64,000 bases of DNA, from positions 141,724,433-141,788,432 of the forward strand of contig NC_073691.1 in the NCBI RefSeq assembly GCF_029784155.1, given 5' to 3'. The DNA is from Uranotaenia lowii. Lineage: Eukaryota > Arthropoda > Insecta > Diptera > Culicidae. Positions within the stretch are counted from its first letter, which is position 1. Every line of letters starts with the position of its first letter. The notes under the pieces are model-generated. The model was not told the DNA's origin, searched no databases, and was given only the letters and a program-made list of their open reading frames with translations. The position numbers were made by a program, and so were the translations under genes. Shown in pieces: positions 33,178-45,381 of the stretch.

Positions 33178-33802
33178 GGGGGGAGTAGGGTCTAACACTT
33201 TCAAAAAATCGTTTTTTTTATATTCTTATTGTAAAACACAGAAACTTCAAACGCGTTTTTCTCGAAAGCACATTTTTAAAGTTAGTGCACATCGTCATTT
33301 GAAAACTACTTCACCGATTCTTTTCAAATTTGGAACATATTTTCTACATATAAAATACCAAACCCCAACGATTTTCTTTATTTGTTTTTTTTTTTACTTT
33401 GGGGAGATTTTACAGATAAAAAATGGCGGATTTTTTCGTGAAAAATCGTAGTTTTTACTTCAAACGCCCACAAAAATTTCATAAAAAAAAATTTTAAGTT
33501 AAATAAAATCGTTGGGGTTCAGAAAAACATCTATTAAAAATATTTTGCCCTGATTTTTTGACTTCAGATGATTCTGCGCTGAGATACAGTGTCCACCGCA
33601 AATCCTGTTTTCAAAAAGGCATCCTCGAAAGTGCTCCGTCACCGGCTCATTTTTCAATATATTTCTACGAAAAAATTACTAAATTTTCTTTTAACAATGC
33701 TTTATATAATGCAAAAAATTTGAATACATTTGTTTGAACGATAGCTCTAAAAAAATTCGTGAAAATGGTGTTTTTTTTTACCCGTTAGACCCTACTCCCC
33801 CC
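33178..33802. mobile_element. TTAA-duplicating MITE
   Basis: 625 bp with termini GGGGGGAGTAGGGTCTAAC and its complement, flanked by TTAA at 33174-33177 and 33803-33806. TTAA duplication is the piggyBac hallmark. No transposase frame. Open frames inside (33164-33451) are chance. Confidence 0.8.
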
Positions 33803-33806
33803 TTAA

Positions 33807-34026
33807 GTAATGTTGTTTAGAGAACCGTTTGATTTTCGCACATGTGCCAAAATCGAACCGTGCCTAAATCGAATGTTGCCAAAATCCCACTGTGCCAAAC
33901 GAAGTTTTTTTTTCTCAGAAATAAAGAACACTTACACATTGAAATTACCATTTAATGATACAGACAAACCACATCAAGGGAATAAACGCGATTTCGGCAG
34001 GCACAATTGATCGTACCTGGTTTGCT
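33807..34026. other. 3' flank of the isochorismatase-like gene
   Basis: Presumptive 3' UTR (gene on the minus strand). No clear poly(A) signal could be fixed. Confidence 0.35.
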
Positions 34027-34500
34027 TTACAATTTCGCCAAACCGGAATCGACTGATGGGTCCCGAACGGTGTGTCTGACTTTATCGAAAGCCGGATGAT
34101 TTTTGTCGCGCATCAGCTTGAAAATAATATTCTCACTGGTGGTTACGAAGCAACCGTACTGCTTCAGACGTTCCAGCGCCAGCAGCCGATCTTCCTGGCT
34201 ACGTGACACCGAGCAATCAGCAGCCACGTGCACGGTGTAACCATTGCTCAGCAGATCCATGGCCGTTTGTTCCAGGCAGATGTGCGACTCCAGGCCGAAC
34301 AGTACAACCGTTTCCGGTCCAGCAGACGGGAAGAGCTCGTTTATTTTGTTCTGTACATCCGGCGTGACCATGCTAAAGAGAGTTTTAGCAAACACTCCCT
34401 TGGCATGGCCGATATCCAGATCCTTCACTATCGGGCCCAGCTTCTCCGGGTAGTGCTCGGTCACAATCAACGGGACATCGAGCATTTTACCGGCTTGAAC
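34027..34500 (-). CDS. Isochorismatase-family hydrolase, exon 2
   Basis: Encodes residues 45-201 of a 201-aa cysteine hydrolase fold protein. The exon begins after a CAG acceptor (intron AG at 34501-34502) in phase 0 with VQAGKMLDVPLIVTEHYPE, and ends at TAA (34027-34029). It contains the catalytic Lys (FAKTLFSM, about K83) and the nucleophile Cys (GLESHICLEQTA, about C119), followed by the VHVAADCSVSR segment. With exon 1 the triad D22-K83-C119 is complete. Such ISOC1/ISOC2-like proteins are small cytosolic or mitochondrial hydrolases of uncertain substrate; isochorismate itself is not expected in insects. No defect is visible. Confidence 0.92.
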   Translation of the reverse strand, partial: VQAGKMLDVPLIVTEHYPEKLGPIVKDLDIGHAKGVFAKTLFSMVTPDVQNKINELFPSAGPETVVLFGLESHICLEQTAMDLLSNGYTVHVAADCSVSRSQEDRLLALERLKQYGCFVTTSENIIFKLMRDKNHPAFDKVRHTVRDPSVDSGLAKL

Positions 34501-35115
34501 CTGAAATTTTGTTACAAATTGAAGAAAATATTACGGGGAACTAGCCTACTACCGGATACTTAAGGTTTTTAAGCAATAACTTCAAAAACATATTTTTGTT
34601 AATATTGGTTCCTCTACTGATTTGAAGAGTATGAATATTATGATCACTTAACTTATAAAAAAAATTACAACATATTCATAAGAATAATATTAAAAGTAAG
34701 AGAGTAAGTAAGAGAAATAATTTTATGTTAGTTTTCAATCATTTCCACAAGTGTTGTCTATGGCCGCGGGTTTTTTTTTATTACCGATTATTCTTTGAAG
34801 CTTTTCATAAAAGTTTTTGGACAAACCAGAATGAAACATTTGTTTTGGAAAAAAAAAATAGAAAAAAATTATCTATGACCGAACAGCAAAATTTAACGTT
34901 TCTCAGAGGTCCAAAATATTTCCGTTTTTGAATCCTTATCTTTGAATCCAATCAACGTTGACATTTATGTGCAATTCACAGACAAGTCGAAAAAACTGAA
35001 CACAATACCTATAAATGCAAAGTTTAGGCGATCCTCTCTGAACTATTTACTAGACAGAAGCTTTCGATGCCTATCATTGGTTTACCTTCAGTGATTGGAT
35101 TACCGCATGTCTTTT

Positions 35116-35317
35116 TGAGACCTGAGACATGGGACCTGAGGCATGAGACCTGAGACCAGAGACCTGAGAACTGAGACCTGAGACAAGAGACATGAGACTT
35201 GAGACCTGAGACATGAGACTTGAGACCTGTGACATGAGACATGAGACCTGAGAACTGAGACCTGAGACATGAGACTTGAGACCTGAGCCATGAGAACTGA
35301 GATCTGAGACCTGAGAA
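35116..35317. repeat. Minisatellite of a 7-bp unit (GAGACYT)
   Basis: About 200 bp of GAGACCT / GAGACAT / GAGACTT units, arranged loosely as 14-mers. Open on several frames (Ser-Gln-Val-type repeats on minus), which is a composition effect. It lies about 600 bp inside the intron from exon 2. Confidence 0.9.
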
Positions 35318-35999
35318 CACGGTTTTCCACAATTAGCACGGTTTTTCTTAAGCGGTTTTCGGGAATGAACGCGGTTTTCGGGAATTAACGCGGTTTTTTA
35401 CGTGGTACCGTAAGCTGGGGGAACTTTGATCACTTTTTTCCTTCATTTTTGAATAATTTGGATGGGGTTGCTTTTCGTAACACCTAAAAACTTAAAAACA
35501 CTTACTGTGGTGAGGAGTATTAAACATGATCATTGATTGCAGAATATTCAAACGACATTGGTGGTAATAATCAAATGTTTGTTACAAAACCAGACTTCGA
35601 GTTTCGGGGTAACTTTGATCACTATAGTTTTAAGGTACACAGAAAAAAAATGTAATGTTACGTTGCATGGAATTTTCAGTTTTTGAAATCGAAAACAAAA
35701 ATCGCTTGAAAGTCCATGTAACATAACGTGTAAGAGCATGGGTAGAAAGGAATCGGGCGATTTCATGTAATTATAAAGCTTCTTCATGTAAATCTCCGTT
35801 AACGTTTTGTTTCGTTGTGCGTCTTCATGTAACAACACAATTTATTACATTTGATCACAAGGGACTTTACATGGCTTGACATGGGAACACGTTTACGTGC
35901 CATTGCATGTCAAACAGCCGCTCCAAAAAGTTTGCTGGTTTGTGATTAAATAAAGTCGCGAAAATTTTGTCTCGGTGAGTTTGAAATGAAAATGAGTTG

Positions 36000-37200
36000 C
36001 AATCAGTTTCGATTTCATGTTCGGACATATGAAATTTGTCCAGACACTTCGTAAGTATAAGCGTATAGCGAAATCCTGATATTTTAGCTTTGAATTATTG
36101 AATGAAAATTCTAGTGAGCTATTATGCTACAAAATATTGAAACACCGCACAAATTGGATAATGTGAACTGTTTTCAAATTCATTTCGCTTTTTTCTAGCT
36201 TCAAATTTCTGGATGTTATTTCGGACGGTAGTTGTCAATTCTAACGGATTATCGTGCCCTTGGAAATGAGTTTTTAGTGAGGTAGTTCATACGGCAACGA
36301 ATCTCACCGACACCAATATCAATAAGGGTAAGTTAATACAATTGAGTTAAATTAAACTTTTTTTTCCAAGCACATAGATTTGCTTTGCATAAAACTAGTT
36401 AAAATTAGAACCTTCTATTCCATCAGGTGCATTAAAAAAACTTACTTTGATAGGGAATATAAGGACGGATCCCCTTCTGTACCTTTGAAATTCTAAGAGC
36501 TGCATCTCTCCGTAAGATTCTAACCGGGTTGCTATTCTTCCGATGTTCCGATACTGTTCAACTAGCGCCAAGCTCTAGAACTGCTGCCACCAAAGGGAAG
36601 ACAACAGCCTCCAGGGAAGTCTTCAAACAGCGTCCGGTCGTAGCTCTGAACCTCGGGATCATCGAGAACTTATCCTTCATAATCCCGGCTTCTCGCCAGC
36701 CTTGCGTTCCACGCTGCTACTGGCTCTGTTGGTCCACTGCATAATATTCTCAAACTTGTCTTGTATCCAGTGTACCTTAGATCGAGAACATCAATCTCAA
36801 CGAATTGCCTTATAAAAACTTAAAATTTTAGAAGCCGGTGAACTATTTTTCAATTTTGTGTTATCTATTTTAGCTTCGTTCAATGGTACATAGGTAGAAA
36901 TTGGTTTCTATCAACTGGTAGTTATCCAATGAACCAATGTTTTGGTCGAAACTAGTAAGGTTGTTCAATTAAGCTAGTTGAAATCGATCGAAACTAGTCA
37001 AACCCGATCCAGCTCGGCAGGACGGCGGCGAACTGGTAGAAATCGATTGAAGTCAATTGGAAAAAGATTCAATTCATTTCTACCTGTTTTGACCTATTTC
37101 TACCAGACTTCATTGAACAGACTTTTTGTCCACGTTTGTTTACATGGTTTACATTCACGGGAATATTGGACCATCTCGCCATCCATTCATTATGCATCGT
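36000..37200. other. No intact gene; less AT-rich block at 36480-36780
   Basis: The 300-bp block stands out in base composition and codon-like texture, but none of its frames shows a domain I recognise. It may be a captured or decayed exon of a host gene. Confidence 0.35.
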
Positions 37201-37994
37201 AACATATTATAAGGGCATAATTTGGTTTAGTGCTCATCCGTAGAGCAAACGCACCAATAAGTGAGTATACGCGGCCCGGTTTTGCTCATTTCAGCGGACC
37301 GGTTTTGGGATACTCACTCTTTTGCGCACCGGGCGGTAGCATAATTATTTTTAAATTTGGCATTGCACTGAGAAAACTTTTGAAGAAAATCTTAATCTTA
37401 AATTAATACGTACCGAGTAAATTTTCGGAGTCGTCAGTTTTTTGCTGAAATTTTAATGAATGTTGGTCTTAAAAGGGCCTGGGGGTGTTGGCAGTTATTT
37501 GACGGGATAGCTGCTATCCGTATCGTGACGTCAAAGTCTACATCCTGGTTGAACATGCCGTACAGCAGCAGCAAGGCCAAGCAACTTTGAACACCAGTAA
37601 TCGGGTCCGATGACGGATGCAGCAAGAACTTCCGAGCAGGATGTTTGCTTCGCTTGGCCTCGTCATCATATCTATAGGACACCGCTTTCAACCGGTGGTG
37701 GTTGTTTTCGGCGACCGATTCAACATTGATCCTTTCGGTAAAGCGTTGAGTTTCCCTTACGGTGTTTCCAATTCCGTGTCACCCGTTTGCTGGATTGTGA
37801 TTAAAAACTTATTGCATTGTAGGACGACTTGATTGAATAAAATAAATTCAGATAAGAATAAGTTCAGATAAGAATATATTTTCGAATTAAGCTCGATTTT
37901 GCTTTCAAAACGCCGGGCACTTTTATTTCTTAACACCCCCGAAACACACCCTAACACCCGAAAAACAAAATTCAACAAACTAAACAATTCAACT

Positions 37995-38282
37995 TTATTT
38001 GTTTATTATATTTATATTAAAATCATACTTCTCTAAAAAATCTTCAACTTCTTTTTCTATCCAACGTGCTGATTGAAATAGTTGCTGCTCCGAAAAACTG
38101 GGTCCCATTAGTTGCAAACTTATTGAGAGACCTCGTTTCGAAAGCCAAATCGGTAGGGACAGTACTGGAATGCCACCCATATTGGCCGGTTGGATACAAA
38201 AATCCTGGACAGCGCACTGGTCTCGATTATTATTACTCCGAGAAACTCCGAGTGACCATTTTTGGTCACAAATTACGATGCT
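37995..38282 (-). pseudogene. Amidase (GatA/QRSL1-like) C-terminal fragment
   Basis: 95 codons ending in TAA. The peptide includes [20 protein letters not shown], then [25 protein letters not shown] and SARWIEKEV, the hallmark C-terminal end of glutamyl-tRNA(Gln) amidotransferase subunit A. The upstream 15 codons no longer look like the family and a stop (38283-38285) closes the frame just downstream of an acceptor-like CAATTTCAG (38297-38305). AATAAA-type signals overlap the end. The Ser-Ser-Lys catalytic region is absent everywhere in the window, so this is a stranded last exon, retrocopy end or transposon-captured piece rather than a working gene. Confidence 0.7.
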
Positions 38283-39025
38283 TCAAGTTTGTTTATCTGA
38301 AATTGAGTGAGAAAGGAAAAAATGTTATCAAAATTCATAGATAGAAAAAATTCCAAAACAGTATAAAATACAAAATAAATAACTCACCATCAGAACCAGC
38401 ATGTACACTTTCTCGTTCAATTCTTGGAAAAACCCGAAAAAATGTAACGAAATTGCAAATTTAACTGGTAATTCCAAAAAAAAACCATCCACAATTTTAA
38501 TCTGATACAGTTTTTTCTTAAAATAAATATCAACAAACATCTACACGCTGCGACATCGTTTGTTTAATTCTGCTCAAAACGGTAGAATTTTTTTCAGTGC
38601 ATGTTTGCTCTCGCCCCTTTCTAGTGAGCAAATTTGGTGATTTCGTCGGTCCCGACGGCATCGGCCCTATTTTGCTCACCTTCATACTAACCCCCGGTGC
38701 GGTATGGAAGTGATTAAACTCGTGAGCATTTTCACTTTGCTCGCGATTGCTGCGGATGCCCTTAAGTATTATTTTGAATAAAAATATTTTTTTATCTTGA
38801 TTCTTTTATCGTTTATCTAATATTCTTCTCTATTTTTTTCGCTATGTGAATACATGTTGTTTATCGTTAAGCCCTGGTAATTTGATACTACTGATAAATG
38901 GGAGGTGAGATGGACCGAAAACTTAAAAGCCATTCGTTCGTCGTTTTAAGTTTTGTCAAGTGAATTGGTTTCAATCGTTTCAATCGTATCAATTGATTTA
39001 TGATCATTGACTACCAAGAATTCGG

Positions 39026-39208
39026 TTGCCGGTGAACGAAAACGATGAAAACCAATCTTTCCAAATAATTATTAACACCAACCGGGGACACCGGACAGTT
39101 TTGAGAGGAGACCGGAATTACCAGATAGAAACGAGTGAAAGGTTCAAGGTTTATAGGGTTTGCAGTGGCCCGACAGAGTTTCTAACGCTAACCAGTGGGA
39201 TCCAGTAG
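39026..39208 (+). pseudogene. FLYWCH-like zinc-finger remnant
   Basis: A 60-codon frame (first codon TTG, no ATG) reads FQIIINTNRGHRTVL..RNYQIETSERFKVYRVCSG. The spacing of N-RG, Y and the Y-V-C resembles a FLYWCH finger, a domain found in mod(mdg4)-type proteins and in some cut-and-paste transposases. The W and second Cys/His pair are not clear. The assignment is tentative. Confidence 0.3.
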
Positions 39209-41040
39209 GGAAGCTGAGCATAAGGATGGAAAAGTATAACCGAGCTCTAGGCTCTAGTAATAGTTCAGAATCTGCCAGGAAGCCGTCCTGAAGCCTGACT
39301 ATTTCGTTTCAATGCTCTAACGCTCGGCGCAAATCAAACCACTTTATTGAGGAAAGAAAATTGTAATAATAATCGAAGGATTCGAACAAGGAAAACAGTG
39401 CCGGACGAATCGGATATGATATGAAAAGTACATAATGGAACCGCAGCTTAGTTTCGGATGTAATTTTTATCGGCGTGTTGCTCTCAAAGCAGAGCCTTCC
39501 CCCAATCCTGATTTGAACAGCATAAATTTTCAATTCCAGCGAAGGTGCAAATCAACCACCGCTGTAAATTAACTAACACTGATTTTTTCTTTATTTTCCA
39601 CAGGTTTAAAGATTATAATTCCATTATCAATATGTGCTCAAAAAATCAAGCAGTGTTCGTTGGCCAGCAAAATCTTCAACAAAAGCATTGCGCGGGAGAC
39701 TACCTGCCTTCCTCGAATCTTGATAATTGAAATGGTCTCGATTAATTCGGAATTGTAAGATAAAAATTTTCAAATGATGGTTTTCCTCAGAATAATACAA
39801 TATTTTCTCTGTTTTAGATGAAGATGTCGCAAGTGACGAGAACCAGTTCCAAGAACCAGAGTTCTTCAATGAAACCGTTTCTATCAGCAAAGCTGACGGG
39901 AAAAACTCGTACGTGGAGTGGTCGTCGTAATGTTTCGGCAGCTGACCAAACCGACTCATTAGGTTTCTCCAAGAGAAAAGCAATTTTTCAATCAGGGCCA
40001 TCAGCATCGATACGCATAATGAGACGATGGAGGAGGAAAAAACGAAGACGGAAATGGATCGCTGAGAAAACATTTTTAGGGGAAGCTTTTGAAAATAGTT
40101 TCCAGACATGCCAGTGTTTTCATAAAGATATTTTTAAACAGTTGAAGTACCCTGGAAGCGGGCCAAGTTTATAGATGCAGAATACACTACATAGATAGAT
40201 CTAAACAACAGTTAAAAAAAATCAGTGACATTAATTTCGAGCTCATTGCCGCATGAAGCGATGCAACGATAACTTTCGTTTCAATAAATCAAGCAGTAAT
40301 TTCTAGTTTCTAATGTCGGGCCATTTTTCAATAAATTAGATCAAAAAGATTTCAAGATCGTTTTTCTTTACTTGAAAAGCCCTCCTTTTTCAGTATATCC
40401 CATAGTTTTTGTTTTTTTTTATAGCGGTGTCTAAATGTATTGACATTTCTGAGAAAAGTGTACAAAACAAGCTGAAAATGTAAATTCACAGTAAACAAAA
40501 ACAGACATGTAAATTTCCTTTGCATTCATGAAGCATGAAGAAGTGAGTTTACATTTCAAGTAGAATCAAGAAGAATTACATGAAATAACTTGTATCATCA
40601 CATGTAAATACCCGATTCCCTTCTACCCATGCTCTTTCATGTAAAATTACAAGGATTTTTCTAAGTGTGTATCTCAACATCTTCAAATTTATTGTTTTAA
40701 TGCCATTTAGCAAACAAGGCTCAAAACATCGATAAGGTACACCGGGGTAAGTGTGGACGGTTTTTCGTATAGTTCAACTTTAAAAAATCCTTTAAAAAAT
40801 CAGCAGTGGAGTAATTTTGATAAAATTACGTTCAATGTGATGCAGAACGTGTTGTTTATAAACGCTGAAGAGATGAGCTTGATAGAAGCAAAGCGAAAAG
40901 AGTTATCACGTAAATTGTTTTGGACTGGTGGTGTCTTCACTTACCCAGCTTTATGGGTTAAGTGTGGACGGTAGATTTTCCCTTTGATTTTTCAGGAAAT
41001 TTTCAAAAAATTTGTGTTATCTTGGTTGAATACGTTACAG

Positions 41041-43992
41041 CATGGCCGTAGGAACGGGGGGGGGGGTTTTGGGGGTTAAACCCCCCCCCATGAGGATCCA
41101 AAAAAGCTAGCAAAGTATTCTACACTACACTCAAATTTAAAAATTCAGAATCAAATTATGATAACAGCGTAGTAAGGTTATTCAAGAGTAACAATTTAGA
41201 CTAAAAACTGAAGCCAAAACCTCAAAAACCCATCACAAGTTCAAAATTATACTATTTTTTTCAAAATTTTCTCATTTATTCATAGAAATTCAGCACTGAA
41301 TATCAAATTTTTAATTCAATTGAACCCATTTTGAAACAAACGAACCATAATAAAAATTGTTTTTCTATTTTAGTATTTCAGATTCTGTATCTACACAGAA
41401 AAAAAATCTGAATTCTTAACGACACTGAAATTGAAAACCTTTATTATTACATGACATGGAACGCGATTTATTGATGTAAATTTACAAAATAAAAACAGTT
41501 GAATCCTTAACAGCACTGAATTCTAATGACACAAATATTACTTGACACGGAACGCGATTATTTGATGTAAATTTACATCACATATGATGTAAATAAAATG
41601 TAGCATCACATACGACGGAATTTTCAGTGCGAATTAAATATTACACGTCTTAATATTTTACATGTCTTTCAAATTTTACACGTCTGTTGAAGATTGCAGA
41701 CGTGTAATATTCAACTCGCACAGAAAATTCCATCATATGCGATGCTTCTTTTTCGTTACATCATATGTGATGTAATTTTACAATTTTTTTTTGGTCACAC
41801 GAAATTCTCAACAACACTGAATTGGAAATTTCTCAAAATTACACGACATGAAATATTACAATACACTGAACGTGATAATGTCATGTAAAATTATAAACTG
41901 TGAAGAACAAGACCAGACAAATGTGACAAAAACTTTAAGTCAAGTCGTGCGCCAAAGTATTTTCCCCGCGCGCGAGTAAGTTAATCGGTGTTGATGGTTC
42001 CCGGAGATATCCGAAAAACAGGGATGCGGTTCTGGAAGCGGATCCACGGTGTTCAACATTGGATCCGGTACTTCGCGGAAAAAATAAAAGAAATAAAATA
42101 TAATGTGTGTTAAAAAAAATTTTGCCGCTTAATAAAATGAATCATATTAATTATAGATGAGTTTTATTTTTATTAAGAGACGTGAAAATTCCAGTATTGA
42201 ATCATATTAACAATGAATAAAACAAAACAAATTCCAATTGGAAAATTTTTCTTCCAACATTCAGTGATTTTAGAATTTACATCATTTTTATTTTACACGT
42301 TGCTAAATTTTACATCATTTTTTATTTTACACGTTGCAAAACTTTACTGGCGTGTAATTTCCAACTAGCACTGAATATTCCGTCATATATGATGCTTCTT
42401 TTTATTTACATCATATGTGATGTAATTTTACAGATTTTTTTGGTAGTGTGTAGTTCAGGATCCTTGACTATCAGTTCGCATAAACATAAGAAATTATGAA
42501 TGAGAATCTGCTTTGAAATCCTGTTTCAAATTTGGTTTTGCATTTCATATCAAATTTGAATCATGTTTTTCAAGATCACATGCATCTTCAATATTTTGAT
42601 AACAGTTTTCTGAATATGAGAAAAAGAAAAAAATAGTTTTATATTCAAATTCGAAGCTCTTAAACTTAATTCTTACACAAAATTCAAATGTTTTAAGTTT
42701 AGAAATGGCAAAACAAAATTGAAAGCTCGAATTCTTATTCATTATTTCAATTCACAATACACAATGCACAATACAGATAAAAAAAATAAAAAAATAGTGG
42801 CTTTAGATTAAACTTTAACTACAAAGTTTAAATAATCGATTTAGAATGAGAACTCTTAAACTTGATTAATAAAATTCTGATCTGGAATTCAGATTCAGAA
42901 ATCGTATATTTTTGTACAATTCAGAAATCGTATAGAAATTCGGATACTGATTCAAAGATCAATTTTTAATTAAGGTTCAGAATTCAGATTCAAGATGCAG
43001 AGTTAAAATTAAGAAAAGGATTTAGCTAGTAAATAAATTTTACAATCCACATAAATTGTTGAAGAATTCGAGAGAACTTAAGATTGCTTGTTAATTGCCA
43101 ATTTACAGATTTCAAATTTCTAATCAAAACAAGTTTGAACTCACAATTCAGCTGAAAATTACAAATAAAAAGTAGAATTTCAGTTATTTTCTAAATTTAG
43201 CTTAATGTATAAAACTTTTTTTTTTTAAATCTCCCACAGGATTTTCATAAGGAAATTGGTTCTTTATGAAAAATATTAAAGATACCTTTTTTACTGCATA
43301 AGTTTTTATATTTACTCAGTGTATTGTTTAAAATTATATACACATTAAGGTCAGCCAGAAAAGTTAAATTGTTAGACACCAAAATTCGGAGTTATATATT
43401 TCAGAAACCTATATACAAAATTTTGCGAATTTAATATGTATGAGTAACGGAAGGGGTTGTGTTAAATATTTTGAAATGAGGTTTCATCATAAGATGCATA
43501 ACATTCAAACTTGATCCGTTTTTTTTCTTTTATCTCTTACTTTTTTTTGAAAATTTGATTAATTTTCAACATTGGTTAAAATCTTTGGATTTGCAAAAGA
43601 GTTTGGAAGATTGGACTTGTTTGATTTGAGGGTAGAATAAGATTTTTTTAAGAAATGGAAGGTTCTCCTAAAAAAAATTTGGTTGAGCTCAAATCAACTT
43701 AGTTTGATTTACCAGACTCTGAAACATTCAAACCAGAAACATTCAAGGATTATAACAATCGATGAAAACGAATTTAGCTCACTTTTAAATGTTAGGACCA
43801 ATTTTCAAAAGTCACGATTTAACACGAAAACTTTTAATGTAGTACTTAAAAATGAATAATCATATAGTTACCAACATATATTGTTTTTTTTTGTATTTGT
43901 ACATTATTGGGCCAAAAAACCATAGGTAAAAATCAGTCACCAAAACCCCCCCCCCCCCCCCCCCCCATGAGTCGGTTCTTCCTACGGCCCTG
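41041..43992. mobile_element. hAT-like non-autonomous element with poly-G/C near ends
   Basis: Flanked by the exact 8-bp duplication CGTTACAG (41033-41040, 43993-44000). Inverted ends CATGGCCGTAGGAA and CAGGGCCGTAGGAA. Just inside, the left end has an 11-nt G run and a 9-nt C run, and the right end a ~20-nt C run. No hAT transposase frame. It carries a CACAGAAAAA-type element (41394-42450). Confidence 0.85.
41394..42450. mobile_element. CACAGAAAAA-type TIR element nested in the hAT-like element
   Basis: Left CACAGAAAAAAAATCTG, right complement CACACTACCAAAAAAATCTG, flanked by TA (41392-41393, 42451-42452). The inside is a mosaic of inverted and direct blocks based on ACATCATATGTGATGTAA and ACACGTCTG, suggesting a nested second copy. 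No coding. Confidence 0.65.
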
Positions 43993-45381
43993 CGTTACAG
44001 TATTATTTGAACCGTCCAAAATTTTCAAAAAAGTTCATGATACTATTAGTAAGGCATCTTTCAATAATTTTTGAGTGTAATTTATGTTGCAACACACGAG
44101 ATCCGATTTTATCAAAAACACAGAACAAACAAGTATTTTACCCAATTTTTCGTGTTCTTAATGGTAAATATAGCTAAATAATACAATTCATGAAGGATGA
44201 AGGAAAGAAAAAAGAGAAGAGAAAAATGTGTAAACAAAAAGTCTTTTTAAAGCCGTCCACACTTACCCCAGGTAGGGGTTGGAGACAAAACTTTAATTTT
44301 TTGTAAATGAACTCTTCTTTCTTCATTTTTAACCGCCGTTTCTTTTCCTAACAGGTTGTTTGGAATTTAAGGATTGTTTCTATGTAAAGTTTTTCATCGA
44401 GAGCCAGCTAGTTTACGAAAAATTTGCAATTGAAAAAGATGCACATCAACTCGACATCGTAGTTGGAAATAGAAAATTCCAAAAAAGTCGCTGTGGACAT
44501 CCGTTACTATATGAATCGTATCTTCTTCACAGTTATTGGATAGATTACAAGTAAATTGAACATTCTGCATCAAAAGTTTGAAAAAATAGTGCACAGTATT
44601 GTTTCAATAGCCATCGTCCGCACTTACCCCGCATCCACACTTACCCCGGTGTACCTTAACAGTAATTTTTTGTTTGGACTCAATTGGATTTTTGAAAGCT
44701 TTCTTTCAAAAAACAAATATTCTCAAAAGATGGTCAATGTTGCTGCATACATTTAGGGGCAAAAATTTTAAACATTTTTCAATATTTTTTGGCCTCAAAA
44801 ACAAATGAAATTTTAACCTTCATGCAATTCCCTAAGTCCTCGCACTGTTCCCATGTTCTTGTTTTCTTCAAATTGAACCATTTGATAGGGTTTTTAGCCA
44901 TTTTTTCTATACGGGCTTTTTCATGGAAAATGACTGTTTTTTTTTCAACATCCAAAAATTATCATCAGATGACCAGAAAATAACACCTAAACTGAACCTA
45001 AACCAAGAAAAAAGTTGAAATTTCACATTAAACAACCCAGTTGCTCCTAAATGCCTAAATTTGATCAGTAGGGATGTTTGTTTGTGAGTCTTCAAAAAAA
45101 CAGATATTTTAAGATTTTAAAATTACATTTTAAGTAACATTAAAAATCTCCTAATAAAAACCAAATTTAGCTTATTTGTAACTCAATTTACAGGCTTTCA
45201 AACGTAGTAAACCGTTTTCAGATATTCTAACTTAATACTTAGTTAATAATGATTATCTGCCAAAATTTCATGTTGATCAAAGTTACCCCGCTGATCAAAG
45301 TTCCCCCAGTCTACGGTACGTATTACCGCGTTAAAAAACCTTACTGTACATTAGTCTAGAAAGTTTTAATATATGCAAGTA

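Larger units (their letters stand above)
35638..40669. mobile_element. TIR element with CACAGAAAAA-type ends, 5 kb with insertions
   Basis: Left CACAGAAAAAAAATGTAA and right complement CACACTTAGAAAAATCC, flanked by TA (35636-35637, 40670-40671). Longer inverted similarity continues inward (AAGAGCATGGGTAGAA, GGAATCGGG, TTTCATGTAA at 35730-35775 and 40600-40655). It contains the less AT-rich block 36480-36780, the amidase remnant 37995-38282 and the FLYWCH-like remnant 39026-39208. Confidence 0.65.
40735..44656. mobile_element. TA-flanked TIR element (GGTACACCGGGG family), copy 1
   Basis: Ends AGGTACACCGGGGTAAGTGT at both termini in inverted orientation, flanked by TA (40733-40734, 44657-44658). 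A 2952-bp hAT-like element (41041-43992) is inserted; without it the element is about 960 bp. The terminal motif GGGGTAAGTGTGGACGG recurs inside near both ends (about 40956 and 44262). Copy 2 is at 57625-61275, inverted, and homologous over its whole length. No conserved coding frame between the two copies. Confidence 0.85.
35408..45316. mobile_element. Outer TA-flanked TIR element, inflated by nested insertions
   Basis: Left end CCGTAAGCTGGGGGAACTTT (35408) and right end complement of CCGTAGACTGGGGGAACTTT (45316), each bordered by TA (35406-35407, 45317-45318). A GGGGTAACTTTGATCA motif repeats just inside both ends (about 35610 and 45275). No transposase of its own. It is the first insertion in the intron; the others lie within it. 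Confidence 0.7.

Noticed and set aside
35024..35339. Ser-Gln/Leu-rich minus-strand frames
   Set aside because: Translation of the 7-bp GAGACYT minisatellite.
37434..37691. 85-codon minus-strand frame next to the amidase remnant
   Set aside because: Texture is protein-like but no family is recognised and there is no continuity with the amidase frame.
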